DNA from: Agrobacterium tumefaciens
GTDB taxonomy: Bacteria > Pseudomonadota > Alphaproteobacteria > Rhizobiales > Rhizobiaceae
Length of the DNA: 64,000 nucleotides
Assembly (NCBI GenBank): GCA_017744915.1
Contig: JAGIAH010000002.1
Span: 372,001-436,000, forward strand
Direction: 5' to 3'
Part shown: positions 9,916-18,393 of the stretch, piece after piece
Layout of the letters: each line of letters starts with the position of its first letter
Numbering within the stretch: the stretch's first letter is position 1
Notes under the pieces: model-generated
What the model was told of the DNA's origin: nothing
Database searches by the model: none
The model's input: the letters and a program-made list of their open reading frames with translations, nothing else
Made by a program: the position numbers and the translations under genes

Positions 9916-11697
9916 GTGACCATATCCGCACAAATGCCCCGGTCGGCCGATGGTGATGCCGCAGACTGTCCCGTGCCCGATGCCGGGCAACGACGGTTCT
10001 TTGGCCGAACCCGGCGCAACACCGCCCCAGACAAGGTCGCAGTAAAAACGCGACATGCGCCGGCGGTTGGCAGATCCGTCGCCCTGCTGCATGTGCTGCC
10101 GGCGCTGCTCTGGCTGCCGCAGGCGGGCCTGCTGGCCTTTTCAGTCGGAAAAATTGCCGATGGCGAGCCGATGATGGCGATCGTGCCGGCGGCTGTTGCG
10201 GTTCTTATCCTTGGTCTTCTCAAGGCGTGGCTGGAAAAAATCGCGGCGCGGCTGTCCTTCCGGGCCGCACGCGCAGCACTTTCGCAGCGGCGGTTCGAGG
10301 CGCTGCAGGCGGTGGCGAAGGTTTCCCCGCTTGATCTGTCGCGCACGGCCTCGGGTGAAGCGGCAGGCGTCGTGGCGGAGGCTGCGGAAGCGCTGGTGCC
10401 CTATCTTTCCCGGTTCCAGCCGGCACGTATGAAGGCCACCATCGTTCCCCTGGTTTTTGTGCTCGCCATCCTGCCCTTTACCTGGATTGCAGCGCTGGTG
10501 CTCCTGCTCGCCATGCCCACCATCCCGCTTTTCATGGCGCTCATCGGCTGGCAGGCCAAGGCCGCCAGTGAAAAACAGCTGGCCGAGACCGGCAACATGA
10601 ATGCCTTTCTGCTCGATCGCCTGCGCGGGCTGGAAACGATCCGCACGCTCAAGGCCGTTGACCTGACGGCGGCGCGCCTTGGTGCCGATGCGCAGAACCT
10701 CAAGAAGCGGACGATGGCCGTTCTGAGGATCGCTTTTCTCTCCTCTGCGGTGCTGGAGCTTTTTGCGGCGATCGGCGTTGCCATGACCGCCGTCTATATC
10801 GGTTTCCACCTGCTCGGTTTTCTCGATTTCGGCGCCTGGGGCGAAAAGCTCACGCTGGCCGAAGGCCTCTTTATCCTGCTGCTTGCGCCAGCCTTTTTCG
10901 AGCCGCTGCGGGAACTCTCCGCCGTCTGGCACGACCGCGCAGCCGGTGAGGCGTCGCTCGATGCGCTCGCCACATTGACGGTGGGCGGTGCGGCCATCGT
11001 GGGCGAGGGTGCGGATGTGGTGCGCGCGCCATTTTCAACGCCCGGCCTGCTGGAGATGAACAACCTTTCCTTCGCCTACCCTGGCGCTCCGCCTGTCATC
11101 CGGAATTTCAACCTGACGGTTCAGCAGGGCGAGAGAGTTGCGATTCTTGGGCCTTCCGGTTGTGGCAAATCCACTGTACTCTCCTTGATTGCCGGGTTGG
11201 CCGAGGCGGGTGAGGGCGTAATCAGGATCGGCGGTGTCACGCTTGATGATGCAACGGCGGATGGGCTGCGCGGAACGATCGGCTGGGTCAGTCAGAAGCC
11301 GTTCTTTTTTGCCGGGTCCCTGAAGGCGAATATTCGTTTTGGCCGCTCGGCGGTCAGCGATGCCGTGGTGGAAGAGGCCCTGCACCGCACCGGGCTGGAT
11401 GGATTGACGCAGGCGCGCCGGCACCTGCAGATCGGTGACGGCGGATATGGCATTTCGGGCGGGGAGGCGGTGCGGCTCGCCATAGCGCGCGCTTTCGCAG
11501 ACCCGGCGACGCAGCTTGTTCTGGCCGATGAGCCGACCGCGCATCTCGACCGGGAAACGGCGGCTCTCGTCACGGATAGTCTGCTGCGACTGGCAAGGGG
11601 CAGGACATTGATCGTCGCGACCCATGATCCGGTGCTTGCGGCACGCATGGACAGGGTCGTGGATATGACGATGATCCATTCGAGGGGGCAGCCATGA
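9916..11697 (+). CDS. cydD: Thiol reductant ABC exporter subunit CydD
   Basis: 593 residues. CydDC is the heterodimeric inner-membrane transporter that exports glutathione/cysteine and is needed to assemble cytochrome bd. An N-terminal membrane half is followed by an ATPase half with Walker A GPSGCGKST (near 415), signature ISGGEAVRLAIARAF and Walker B LVLADEPTAHLD. The start is GTG 9916; an ATG at 9934 is an alternative, since the first 40 residues are not typical of the family. It overlaps cydC by 4 bases (ATGA). Confidence 0.95.
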   Translation: MTISAQMPRSADGDAADCPVPDAGQRRFFGRTRRNTAPDKVAVKTRHAPAVGRSVALLHVLPALLWLPQAGLLAFSVGKIADGEPMMAIVPAAVAVLILGLLKAWLEKIAARLSFRAARAALSQRRFEALQAVAKVSPLDLSRTASGEAAGVVAEAAEALVPYLSRFQPARMKATIVPLVFVLAILPFTWIAALVLLLAMPTIPLFMALIGWQAKAASEKQLAETGNMNAFLLDRLRGLETIRTLKAVDLTAARLGADAQNLKKRTMAVLRIAFLSSAVLELFAAIGVAMTAVYIGFHLLGFLDFGAWGEKLTLAEGLFILLLAPAFFEPLRELSAVWHDRAAGEASLDALATLTVGGAAIVGEGADVVRAPFSTPGLLEMNNLSFAYPGAPPVIRNFNLTVQQGERVAILGPSGCGKSTVLSLIAGLAEAGEGVIRIGGVTLDDATADGLRGTIGWVSQKPFFFAGSLKANIRFGRSAVSDAVVEEALHRTGLDGLTQARRHLQIGDGGYGISGGEAVRLAIARAFADPATQLVLADEPTAHLDRETAALVTDSLLRLARGRTLIVATHDPVLAARMDRVVDMTMIHSRGQP

Positions 11698-13385
11698 TCG
11701 CGCGTTTTGCCATATTGAGACCCGTCATCGCCCTGTTCTGGTCGACGCGGCGCGGTATGCTGCTTGCGGGCGCGGTTCTGGCGGTCACGACGGTTCTGGC
11801 GGGCATCGGTCTTCTCGGCGTGTCCGGCTGGTTCATCACGGCGACAGCCATTGCCGGCCTGCTGCCGGCGACGGCCTTCGCTTTCGATGTCTTTGCCCCC
11901 TCAGCCGCCATTCGCCTTCTGGCGCTGGCGCGCACCGCTTCCCGTTATGGCGAACGCATGACGACCCACGAAGCCACTCTTTCCGTGCTTGCAGCACTTC
12001 GGGAGAAACTGTTTCGTGGTTTTGCCGCACCACAGGCAGCCAAATCCCTGGAGGCGAGGCCCGCGCGCCTGCTGAACCGGCTGACGGCGGATATCGATGC
12101 ACTGGATTCGCTTTATCTGCGCGTCTTGGTTCCTGCCGCCGTCGCCATCCTCGCCGCGCTCGTGACCGGCTTCGGGCTTGCTTTCCTGCATCCGCTTGCC
12201 GGCGTGCTGGCGGCAACCTTCCTCATCGCGGCGGGGCTGGGCATTTCTGCGCGCTCTGCCTTGAGGGCGGAAAAATTCTCGCGCCGGCGGGCCATCGGGC
12301 TCGAGGCTTTGCGCGCCCGCACGGCCGATCTCGTGAGCGGACAGACGGAACTGCTGACCACGGGACGGCTTTCCGCGCAGGTTGCGGCGGTCAAGCGGGC
12401 GGATGATTATCTCGCTGCCTGCGATCACAGCCTCAACCGCATCGAGACCAATGCCGGCTTTTCCTTTGGTCTTTCAGCGGCCATTCTCCTGAGCTCCGCC
12501 CTTCTCGGCATGGCCTGGCTGGCGGAGCATGGGGTGGTGAGTGCACCCGCCGCCGCACTTGGCCTGCTGGTCTGTTTCGCCGCGCTGGAGCCTTTCACGG
12601 CGCTTCGTCGCGGGGCGATGGAACTGGGCCGCACGCTGTTTTCCGCAAGGCGTATTGCGCCGCGCCTTTCTGCAACGGCTGAGGCGCATTGTCCTGCGTT
12701 GCCCGCGGGTGGCGTGGCGGCGGAGCTCATAGGCGTGCGTCTGGAGCGGGAAGGGAACGGCAATCCGGTTCTGACGAATATCAACCTTGTAATCGCCTGC
12801 GGGGAACGGGTCGCGATCGTCGGTCCGAGCGGTGCCGGCAAGACAAGCCTCATCCAGGTGGTGGCGGGCGAGTTGCGCCCGGCTGTGGGCTCGGCCCGTG
12901 CCTTGCCGTCCACCCTGATGACGCAGCGCAGCCAGCTTTTCCGTGACAGCATCGCCGACAATCTGCGGCTGGCAAAACCTGCGGCAACCGTGGGCGAGTT
13001 GTGGGACGCGCTCGAGGCGGCCGGGCTTGCCGAACACGTCAAAACCTTGCCGAAAGGGCTGGAAACGAGGCTCGGCGAGGCCGGGCAGGGTCTGTCCGGC
13101 GGCCAGTCGCGCCGGCTGGCGCTCGCCCGTTTCCTGCTGGCCGACCGGCCGTTCTGGCTTCTAGACGAGGTGACGGAAGGGCTGGATGGCGAGACCGCCC
13201 GTGACGTGCTCGGCAGGCTTTTCGCGAAGGCAGAGGGAAAGACTGTCTTGATGATCACCCATAATCGCCGCGAGGCGGAATTTGCCGATCGTATCATCGT
13301 GCTGAAAGAGGGGCGCCAACTTGATGAATGTCAAAGCGGCACTCCGGAATACGGCGCAGTGCTTGAGACACTGCGCCCGGACTGA
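11694..13385 (+). CDS. cydC: Thiol reductant ABC exporter subunit CydC
   Basis: 563 residues, the partner of CydD. It starts with hydrophobic membrane helices (LAGAVLAVTTVLAGIGLLGV and following), then an ATPase domain with Walker A GPSGAGKTS, signature LSGGQSRRLALARFLL and Walker B FWLLDEVTEGLD. The ATG is inside the cydD stop region with GAGGGGG ahead, indicating coupled translation. The next gene, cydA, begins 67 bases later. Confidence 0.95.
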   Translation: MIARFAILRPVIALFWSTRRGMLLAGAVLAVTTVLAGIGLLGVSGWFITATAIAGLLPATAFAFDVFAPSAAIRLLALARTASRYGERMTTHEATLSVLAALREKLFRGFAAPQAAKSLEARPARLLNRLTADIDALDSLYLRVLVPAAVAILAALVTGFGLAFLHPLAGVLAATFLIAAGLGISARSALRAEKFSRRRAIGLEALRARTADLVSGQTELLTTGRLSAQVAAVKRADDYLAACDHSLNRIETNAGFSFGLSAAILLSSALLGMAWLAEHGVVSAPAAALGLLVCFAALEPFTALRRGAMELGRTLFSARRIAPRLSATAEAHCPALPAGGVAAELIGVRLEREGNGNPVLTNINLVIACGERVAIVGPSGAGKTSLIQVVAGELRPAVGSARALPSTLMTQRSQLFRDSIADNLRLAKPAATVGELWDALEAAGLAEHVKTLPKGLETRLGEAGQGLSGGQSRRLALARFLLADRPFWLLDEVTEGLDGETARDVLGRLFAKAEGKTVLMITHNRREAEFADRIIVLKEGRQLDECQSGTPEYGAVLETLRPD

Positions 13386-13452
13386 GATTTTTTGAGAGCC
13401 GGCGTCGTCTTGAAAATGGAAGGCCGGCCTTCCGGAAAAGGTGGGTAAGACT

Positions 13453-15030
13453 ATGGAACTCGACATAGTGGCGCTGTCGCGCCTGCAATTTGCAGTGACG
13501 GCTTTATATCACTTCCTGTTCGTTCCCCTGACGATCGGGCTGTCGGTGGTGATCGCCATCATGGAAACGGTCTATGTCATGACCGGGCGCACGATCTGGC
13601 GGCAGATGACGAAATTCTGGGGCACCCTGTTCGGCATCAATTTTGTGCTCGGTGTTTCCACCGGCATCGTCATGGAATTCCAATTCGGCATGAACTGGAG
13701 TTATTACAGCCATTATGTCGGCGATATCTTCGGCGCACCGCTGGCGATCGAGGGCATGATGGCCTTCTTCCTGGAAGCCACCTTCGTTGGCCTGTTCTTT
13801 TTCGGCTGGGACAAGCTGTCGAAACTCGGCCATCTCGTCGCGACATGGTGCGTGGCGATCGGCTCGAATTTTTCGGCGTTGTGGATATTGATCGCCAATG
13901 GCTGGATGCAGAACCCGACGGGCTCCGCCTTCAATCCCCAGACCATGCGCATGGAAGTGACGGATTTCTTCGCGGTCCTGTTCAACCCGGTGGCGCAGGC
14001 GAAATTCGTACACACCGTTTCCGCCGGCTACGTGACGGCCTCCATCTTCGTGCTCGGCGTTTCCGCCTGGTATGTGCTGAAGGGCCGCCATGTCGATCTC
14101 GCCAAACGATCGATGACGGTTGCCGCCTCCTTCGGTCTGGCGTCTGCACTTTCGGTCGTCGTGCTGGGGGACGAAAGCGGTTATCTCTCCACCGAACACC
14201 AGAAGATGAAGCTCGCCTCCATCGAGGCCATGTGGGAAACCGAGCCGGCGCCCGCCCCCTTCACGGCCATTGGTTTTCCGGACCAGGAAGCGCGCGAGAC
14301 GCATTTTGCGGTGAAGATTCCTTGGGTGATGGGTCTCATCGGCACCCGTTCGCTCGATACGCAAATTCCAGGCATCAACGATCTTGTCGAGCAGGCGAAG
14401 ACCCGCATCCGCGATGGCATCAAAGCCTATGATGCGCTGATGCAGATCCGCACCACCGGCAAGGGCGCGCAGCTGCCTGAAGAGGTGAGCGGCACCTTTG
14501 CGGAACTCGGCCACGAACTTGGTTATGCGCTGCTGCTCAAGCGTTATGTCGACGATCCGCGTCAGGCGAGCGAAGAGCAGATTGCCAAGGCCGCGGCTGA
14601 CACCATCCCACATGTGCCGACCCTGTTCTGGGCGTTCCGTATCATGGTCGGTCTCGGCATCTTCTTCATCCTGCTGACGGCGACCTTCTTCTATCTTTCG
14701 GCCCGCCGCCGGCTGGATCATTATCCGCTGTTGCTGAAGGTGGCGGTCTTCGCCATTCCGCTGCCGTGGATCGCGGCGGAAATGGGCTGGGTCGTGGCCG
14801 AATTCGGCCGTCAGCCATGGATCATCGAAGGCGTGCTGCCAACGGCCGCTGCCGTCTCCAGCCTCAGCGCTTCAACGGTGCTGATTACGCTCCTGTGCTT
14901 CATCGCCATCTACACGGTGCTGTTCATCGTCGAAATGGGGCTGATGCTGAAGGCGATCCGCAAGGGGCCGGATCCGGACCATGAGCCGGAAGCGCCGCTC
15001 GTTCCTGAAAAACTCGTCGCTGCGGAGTAA
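13453..15030 (+). CDS. cydA: Cytochrome bd ubiquinol oxidase subunit I
   Basis: 525-residue, multi-pass inner-membrane haem subunit that oxidises quinol and reduces oxygen with high affinity. It begins MELDIVALSRLQFAVTALYHFLFVPLTIG; the early histidine (YHFLF) is the usual haem b595 ligand region. The conserved stretches FQFGMNWSYYSHYVGDIFG and EMGWVVAEFGRQPWIIEG are visible. The periplasmic Q-loop region is moderately short. The start at ATG 13453 has AAGGTGGG ahead; a GTG four codons earlier is less likely. Microaerobic induction is expected from the upstream FNR-type box. Confidence 0.97.
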   Translation: MELDIVALSRLQFAVTALYHFLFVPLTIGLSVVIAIMETVYVMTGRTIWRQMTKFWGTLFGINFVLGVSTGIVMEFQFGMNWSYYSHYVGDIFGAPLAIEGMMAFFLEATFVGLFFFGWDKLSKLGHLVATWCVAIGSNFSALWILIANGWMQNPTGSAFNPQTMRMEVTDFFAVLFNPVAQAKFVHTVSAGYVTASIFVLGVSAWYVLKGRHVDLAKRSMTVAASFGLASALSVVVLGDESGYLSTEHQKMKLASIEAMWETEPAPAPFTAIGFPDQEARETHFAVKIPWVMGLIGTRSLDTQIPGINDLVEQAKTRIRDGIKAYDALMQIRTTGKGAQLPEEVSGTFAELGHELGYALLLKRYVDDPRQASEEQIAKAAADTIPHVPTLFWAFRIMVGLGIFFILLTATFFYLSARRRLDHYPLLLKVAVFAIPLPWIAAEMGWVVAEFGRQPWIIEGVLPTAAAVSSLSASTVLITLLCFIAIYTVLFIVEMGLMLKAIRKGPDPDHEPEAPLVPEKLVAAE

Positions 15031-15036
15031 GATATC

Positions 15037-16194
15037 ATGATCCTGCATCAACTCATCGACTATGAAATCCTTCGCGTCATCTGGTGGCTGCTGCTCGGCG
15101 TATTGCTTATCGGCTTTGCCGTGACGGGTGGTTTCGATCTCGGCACCGGCGCGCTGCTGCCCTTCGTGGCGAAGACGGATATTGAGCGGCGCGTCGTCAT
15201 CAATTCCATCGGTCCGGTTTGGGAGGGCAATCAGGTCTGGCTCATCCTCGGAGCCGGCGCGATTTTTGCCGCCTGGCCACCGCTCTATGCGGTGTCGTTT
15301 TCAGGGTTTTACCTGGCGATGGCGGCGATCATGTTCGCGCTGATCCTGCGTCCGGTTGGTTTCAAATATCGCTCCAAGCGCGAGAGCACGGCATGGCGCA
15401 GCGCCTGGGACTGGGCCTTGTTCGTTGGCGGCTTTGTGCCGGCGCTGATCTTTGGCGTGGCCATCGGCAATGTGCTGCAGGGTGTTCCCTTCCACTTTAA
15501 CGACGACCTCAGGATTTTCTACGACGGCACGACGCTGTTCGAGCTTCTGAACCCCTATGCGCTTCTCTGCGGCCTCGTTTCTGTCGCCATGCTGGTGATG
15601 CATGGGGCGGCGTGGCTGGTGCTGAAGACCGAAGGGCCGGTGGCCGCCCGCGCCCGCAACTTCGGCAGCATTGCAGCCCTTGCCACCACCGTTCTTTTTG
15701 CGCTCGGTGGTGTCTTTCTCTGGCTCGGGATCGATGGTTATCGCTTCACCTCGGACGTCGTGACCGACGGCCCCTCCAACCCGCTGTCCAAGACCGTCGA
15801 GGTTGCGGGTGGCGTCTGGTTTGCGAATTACGCCGCACATCCTTGGATGATGCTGGCGCCCGCGCTCGGTCTTGTCTTCCCGCTCGTCGCCTTCATCCTG
15901 TTCAGGGCCCGCAGGGAAGTTCTGGCGTTGCTATCCAGCTCGCTCGCGATTTTCGGCATCATCGCCACCGTCGGGCTGACGATGTTTCCCTTCATCCTGC
16001 CGTCCTCGGTGGATCCGAAATCGAGCCTGACGGTGTGGGACGCCTCGTCCAGCCATATGACGCTGTTCAACATGCTGGTCGTCACGCTCATCTTCGTTCC
16101 GTTGATCGTTGCCTACACATCGTGGGTCTATCGCGTGCTGTGGGGCAAGGTGGATGAAAAGGCGATCCGCGACGACAGCGGCCATGCTTATTGA
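15037..16194 (+). CDS. cydB: Cytochrome bd ubiquinol oxidase subunit II
   Basis: 385 residues with about nine hydrophobic membrane helices. Family motifs include GGFDLGTGALLPF and IGPVWEGNQVWLI near residues 30-70, and WDASSSHMTLFNMLVV toward the C-terminus. It starts 6 bases after the cydA stop, with CGGAG as ribosome binding site. Subunit II structurally supports the oxygen-reducing site in CydA. Confidence 0.97.
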   Translation: MILHQLIDYEILRVIWWLLLGVLLIGFAVTGGFDLGTGALLPFVAKTDIERRVVINSIGPVWEGNQVWLILGAGAIFAAWPPLYAVSFSGFYLAMAAIMFALILRPVGFKYRSKRESTAWRSAWDWALFVGGFVPALIFGVAIGNVLQGVPFHFNDDLRIFYDGTTLFELLNPYALLCGLVSVAMLVMHGAAWLVLKTEGPVAARARNFGSIAALATTVLFALGGVFLWLGIDGYRFTSDVVTDGPSNPLSKTVEVAGGVWFANYAAHPWMMLAPALGLVFPLVAFILFRARREVLALLSSSLAIFGIIATVGLTMFPFILPSSVDPKSSLTVWDASSSHMTLFNMLVVTLIFVPLIVAYTSWVYRVLWGKVDEKAIRDDSGHAY

Positions 16195-16216
16195 TCAAGA
16201 AAGAAGGAGATCGAAC

Positions 16217-16339
16217 ATGTGGTATTTCGCCTGGCTGCTCGGCCTGCCTCTCGCCGCCATCTTCGCCGTCATGAATGCCATGTGGTATGAGCTGATGGAA
16301 GAAAATGCGAAAAAGGCCGAAGCGAAGCTGGATAAATAG
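16217..16339 (+). CDS. cydX: Small cytochrome bd subunit CydX/YbgT
   Basis: A 40-residue protein starting MWYFAWLLGLPLAAIFAVMN, with one membrane helix and a charged tail rich in Glu/Lys. The MWYFxWxLG start and the place right after cydB (22 bases) are diagnostic of CydX, which stabilises the haems of the oxidase. ATG 16217 has AAGGAGA about 8 bases ahead. Easily missed because of its size. Confidence 0.93.
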   Translation: MWYFAWLLGLPLAAIFAVMNAMWYELMEENAKKAEAKLDK

Positions 16340-16348
16340 AGCCTCTCC

Positions 16349-16400
16349 TCCGTCATGCCGGACTAGATCCGGCATCCAGTCACGGCGCGTCTGCGCCGTG
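16349..16400. repeat. Second copy of the RIME-like unit plus adjoining hairpin
   Basis: The 34-base unit at 16349-16382 (stem ATGCCGGA/TCCGGCAT) matches the one at 8993 in 27 of 34 positions. Differences within the stem pair up as compensating changes. A second hairpin, CACGGCGC/GCGCCGTG (16381-16400), follows. It lies directly after cydX. Confidence 0.7.
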
Positions 16401-16433
16401 AGAGCGGATGATGCAATTCTGCCAAATATACAA

Positions 16434-16460
16434 GGGCGGCATCCGGTCCGGATGCCGCCC
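16434..16460. terminator. Bidirectional terminator between cydX and the convergent small genes
   Basis: Perfect 13-bp arms GGGCGGCATCCGG/CCGGATGCCGCCC around a single T, flanked by AA on the left and TT on the right, so both strands can fold it. It sits between the end of the cyd operon and the end of the minus-strand small gene at 16496. Confidence 0.75.
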
Positions 16461-16495
16461 TTCTCGTAAAGCAGCCGCGCCTGCAATGCGCAGCG

Positions 16496-16684
16496 TCAGT
16501 GGATCGCGATGCCGCGCTTGTCCGCTTCTTCCTTGATGATGTCTTCGACGAGGGCTCTCTTGAGATTTGGATTTCCCAGCAGATAATCGTCGGCGATTTC
16601 GAAGATCGACTTCGGGTTTTCCGTCCTGTGCAGGGTGTCGAGGTCCCGGCCGATCTGTTCTCGCAGGCTGGAATAGTCGTCCAT
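16496..16684 (-). CDS. Small conserved-looking hypothetical protein (62 aa)
   Basis: Starts MDDYSSLREQIGRDLDTLHR and ends DKRGIAIH. It is highly charged and predicted helical, with no signal peptide, membrane segment or known domain. The ATG is preceded by GGGAGA at good spacing, and codon use matches its neighbours, so I regard it as real. It lies 20 bases after the DUF3597-type gene on the same strand and may be cotranscribed with it. No function proposed. Confidence 0.65.
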   Translation of the reverse strand: MDDYSSLREQIGRDLDTLHRTENPKSIFEIADDYLLGNPNLKRALVEDIIKEEADKRGIAIH

Positions 16685-16704
16685 CGCGGCTCTCCCGTTG
16701 TCGG

Positions 16705-17118
16705 TTAATCCAGAAGGTCGGCCGGAACCTTGCCGCCGTTTTCGGAGAGTTTCTTGATCACGGCCTTGTGCAGCCAGATATTCATCGTCGCCGAATCCGA
16801 GGTGTCGCCGCTATAGCCGAGCTCGCCCGCCAGTTCCTTTCTGGCGCCGAGGCTGCTGTCCAGGTCAAGCGCCTTCAGAAGATCGACGATCGAATGTTTC
16901 CAGTCGAGTTTCTGGCCGTTCTTCTTGACTGCGGCATCCAGAATGGAGGCGACGTCGACATTGCCGGCGGGTGCCGGAGCCGCGGCTGTCGGTGCGGCAG
17001 GCTGGGCCGGTGCTGCCGGGCTTGCGGTTGTCGTTGGTGCTCCGGCCGGCGCGGAGGTCTGCGGCGCGGCCTCGGCCTTGCCGAAAATCGCATTCTTGAT
17101 CTTGTCGAAAAAGCTCAT
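16705..17118 (-). CDS. DUF3597 domain protein
   Basis: 137 residues. It begins MSFFDKIKNAIFGKAEA, followed by an Ala/Pro/Thr-rich linker (residues about 18-52) and a compact C-terminal domain. In that domain, VDVASILDAAVKKNGQKLDW, HSIVDLLKALDLDSSLGAR and TMNIWLHKAVIKKLSENGG match DUF3597 (YcgJ/LysM-associated small proteins). GGGAGA precedes the ATG. The next gene upstream is a GlsB-type stress protein, 12 bases away, suggesting a stress-linked unit. Biochemical role unknown. Confidence 0.85.
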   Translation of the reverse strand: MSFFDKIKNAIFGKAEAAPQTSAPAGAPTTTASPAAPAQPAAPTAAAPAPAGNVDVASILDAAVKKNGQKLDWKHSIVDLLKALDLDSSLGARKELAGELGYSGDTSDSATMNIWLHKAVIKKLSENGGKVPADLLD

Positions 17119-17130
17119 GGTGGTCTCCCT

Positions 17131-17382
17131 TTATCGGCGAAATGCCCGCCCGACGGCGATGAGAATGCATGCGCCGATGAAACCGGCGATGAGATAGCCA
17201 ATCCAGCCTCCGAGCGAGACGCCCACGAGCCCCAGAAGGAAATTGGCGACGATGGCGCCGACAATGCCGAGGATAATGTTCATGAAAACACCCATATTGC
17301 TTTTCATGAACTGTTCGGCGAGCCAACCGGCTACGCCGCCGATGATGATTGCTGCAATCCAGCCAACTTGTGCGTCTTCCAT
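17131..17382 (-). CDS. GlsB/YeaQ/YmgE family stress-response membrane protein
   Basis: 83 residues, almost entirely membrane segments rich in glycine (GWIAAIIIGGVAGWLAEQF, GIVGAIVANFLLGLVGVSLG, GYLIAGFIGACILI). This is the transglycosylase-associated (GlsB/YeaQ) family, integral inner-membrane proteins induced by stress. ATG 17382 (MEDAQVGW) is preceded by AAAGGCC; the frame extends upstream without homology. It heads a three-gene minus-strand group with the DUF3597 gene and the 62-residue protein. Confidence 0.9.
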   Translation of the reverse strand: MEDAQVGWIAAIIIGGVAGWLAEQFMKSNMGVFMNIILGIVGAIVANFLLGLVGVSLGGWIGYLIAGFIGACILIAVGRAFRR

Positions 17383-17448
17383 AACAGGCCTTTCCTTTGT
17401 GAGAGAGGTCAAAAGGCATATGGACAGGCTTTTGCGCGCACTGATCCC

Positions 17449-17474
17449 CCCGCCTTGAATAGACCTCAGGCGGG
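17449..17474 (-). terminator. Weak hairpin downstream of nadC
   Basis: CCCGCCT/AGGCGGG arms around a 12-base loop, 60 bases past the nadC stop on the minus strand, with no clear U-tract. It could end the nadABC transcript or lie in the leader of the GlsB gene. Confidence 0.35.
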
Positions 17475-17534
17475 ACAATAACGAAGATGCCGGCGATTGG
17501 TTCCGTGCGGCTGGGTTCGCCTCAACCCTTTTCG

Positions 17535-18392
17535 TCAGCTCTGGCTTTGGAAGTCCAGCCCGATATCGAGAACCGGCGCGCTGTGGGTGATCCAGCCGAT
17601 GGAGATGAGGTCAACGCCACTTGCGGCAATGGCGGCCGCCGTTTGCGGGTTGATGCGGCCGGAGGCTTCGGTGATGGCGCGACCGGCAACGATTTCCACC
17701 GCCTCGCGCAGCGTTTCAGGCGTCATATTATCGAGGAGAACCGCATCCACGCCCTCTTCCATGGCCTCGTGCAGTTGCGCGAGCGTATCGACTTCGACCT
17801 CGATCTTGACGAGATGTCCAACACCCTGTCTCGCGCGGCGGATGGCCTCACGCACGCTGCCGGCGACGGCGATATGATTATCCTTGATGAGAACGGCGTC
17901 ATAAAGCGCAAAACGGTGGTTCATTCCGCCACCGGCGCGCACGGCATATTTTTCCAGCGCCCTGAGCCCCGGCGTCGTCTTGCGGGTGCAGGCGACTGAA
18001 GCCTTGGTGCCGGCAATGGCGGCAACGATTTTTGCGGTGACTGAGGCGATGCCCGAGAGATGGCCGAGAAAATTCAGCGCCGTGCGTTCCCCGGTCAGAA
18101 GCCCGCGTGAGGGCCCTTCGATGGTTGTGATGATATCGCCGGGCGCTACCGCCGCGCCATCCGGAATGTGCCGCGTCATCCTGATCGCCGGGTCCACAAG
18201 CTGGAAGGCAAGTTCCGCCGCATCGAGACCGGCAATGATGCCCGGCTCCCGCGCGGCCATGACGACGACCGAGCGATGATCGGCGGGGATGACGGCGGCG
18301 GAGGTTATGTCGCCTGCGAGCCCCAGGTCTTCCAGAAGGGCGTTGCGCACGAGTGGTTCGATGATGAGACGTGGCAGGGGGGAAAGGGTCAT
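17535..18392 (-). CDS. nadC: Nicotinate-nucleotide pyrophosphorylase (carboxylating)
   Basis: 285 residues. It converts quinolinate and PRPP to nicotinate mononucleotide, the third step of de novo NAD synthesis. Motifs: LLEDLGLAGDITSAAVIP near the N-terminus, GERTALNFLGHLSGIAS, ACTRKTTPGLRALEKYAVRAGGG (cited in two parts: ACTRKTTPGLR, EKYAVRAGGG), and LIKDNHIAVAGS. ATG 18392 overlaps the nadB stop region, consistent with a coupled nadA-nadB-nadC operon. The open frame continues upstream inside nadB, without homology. Confidence 0.95.
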   Translation of the reverse strand: MTLSPLPRLIIEPLVRNALLEDLGLAGDITSAAVIPADHRSVVVMAAREPGIIAGLDAAELAFQLVDPAIRMTRHIPDGAAVAPGDIITTIEGPSRGLLTGERTALNFLGHLSGIASVTAKIVAAIAGTKASVACTRKTTPGLRALEKYAVRAGGGMNHRFALYDAVLIKDNHIAVAGSVREAIRRARQGVGHLVKIEVEVDTLAQLHEAMEEGVDAVLLDNMTPETLREAVEIVAGRAITEASGRINPQTAAAIAASGVDLISIGWITHSAPVLDIGLDFQSQS

Positions 18393-18393
18393 G

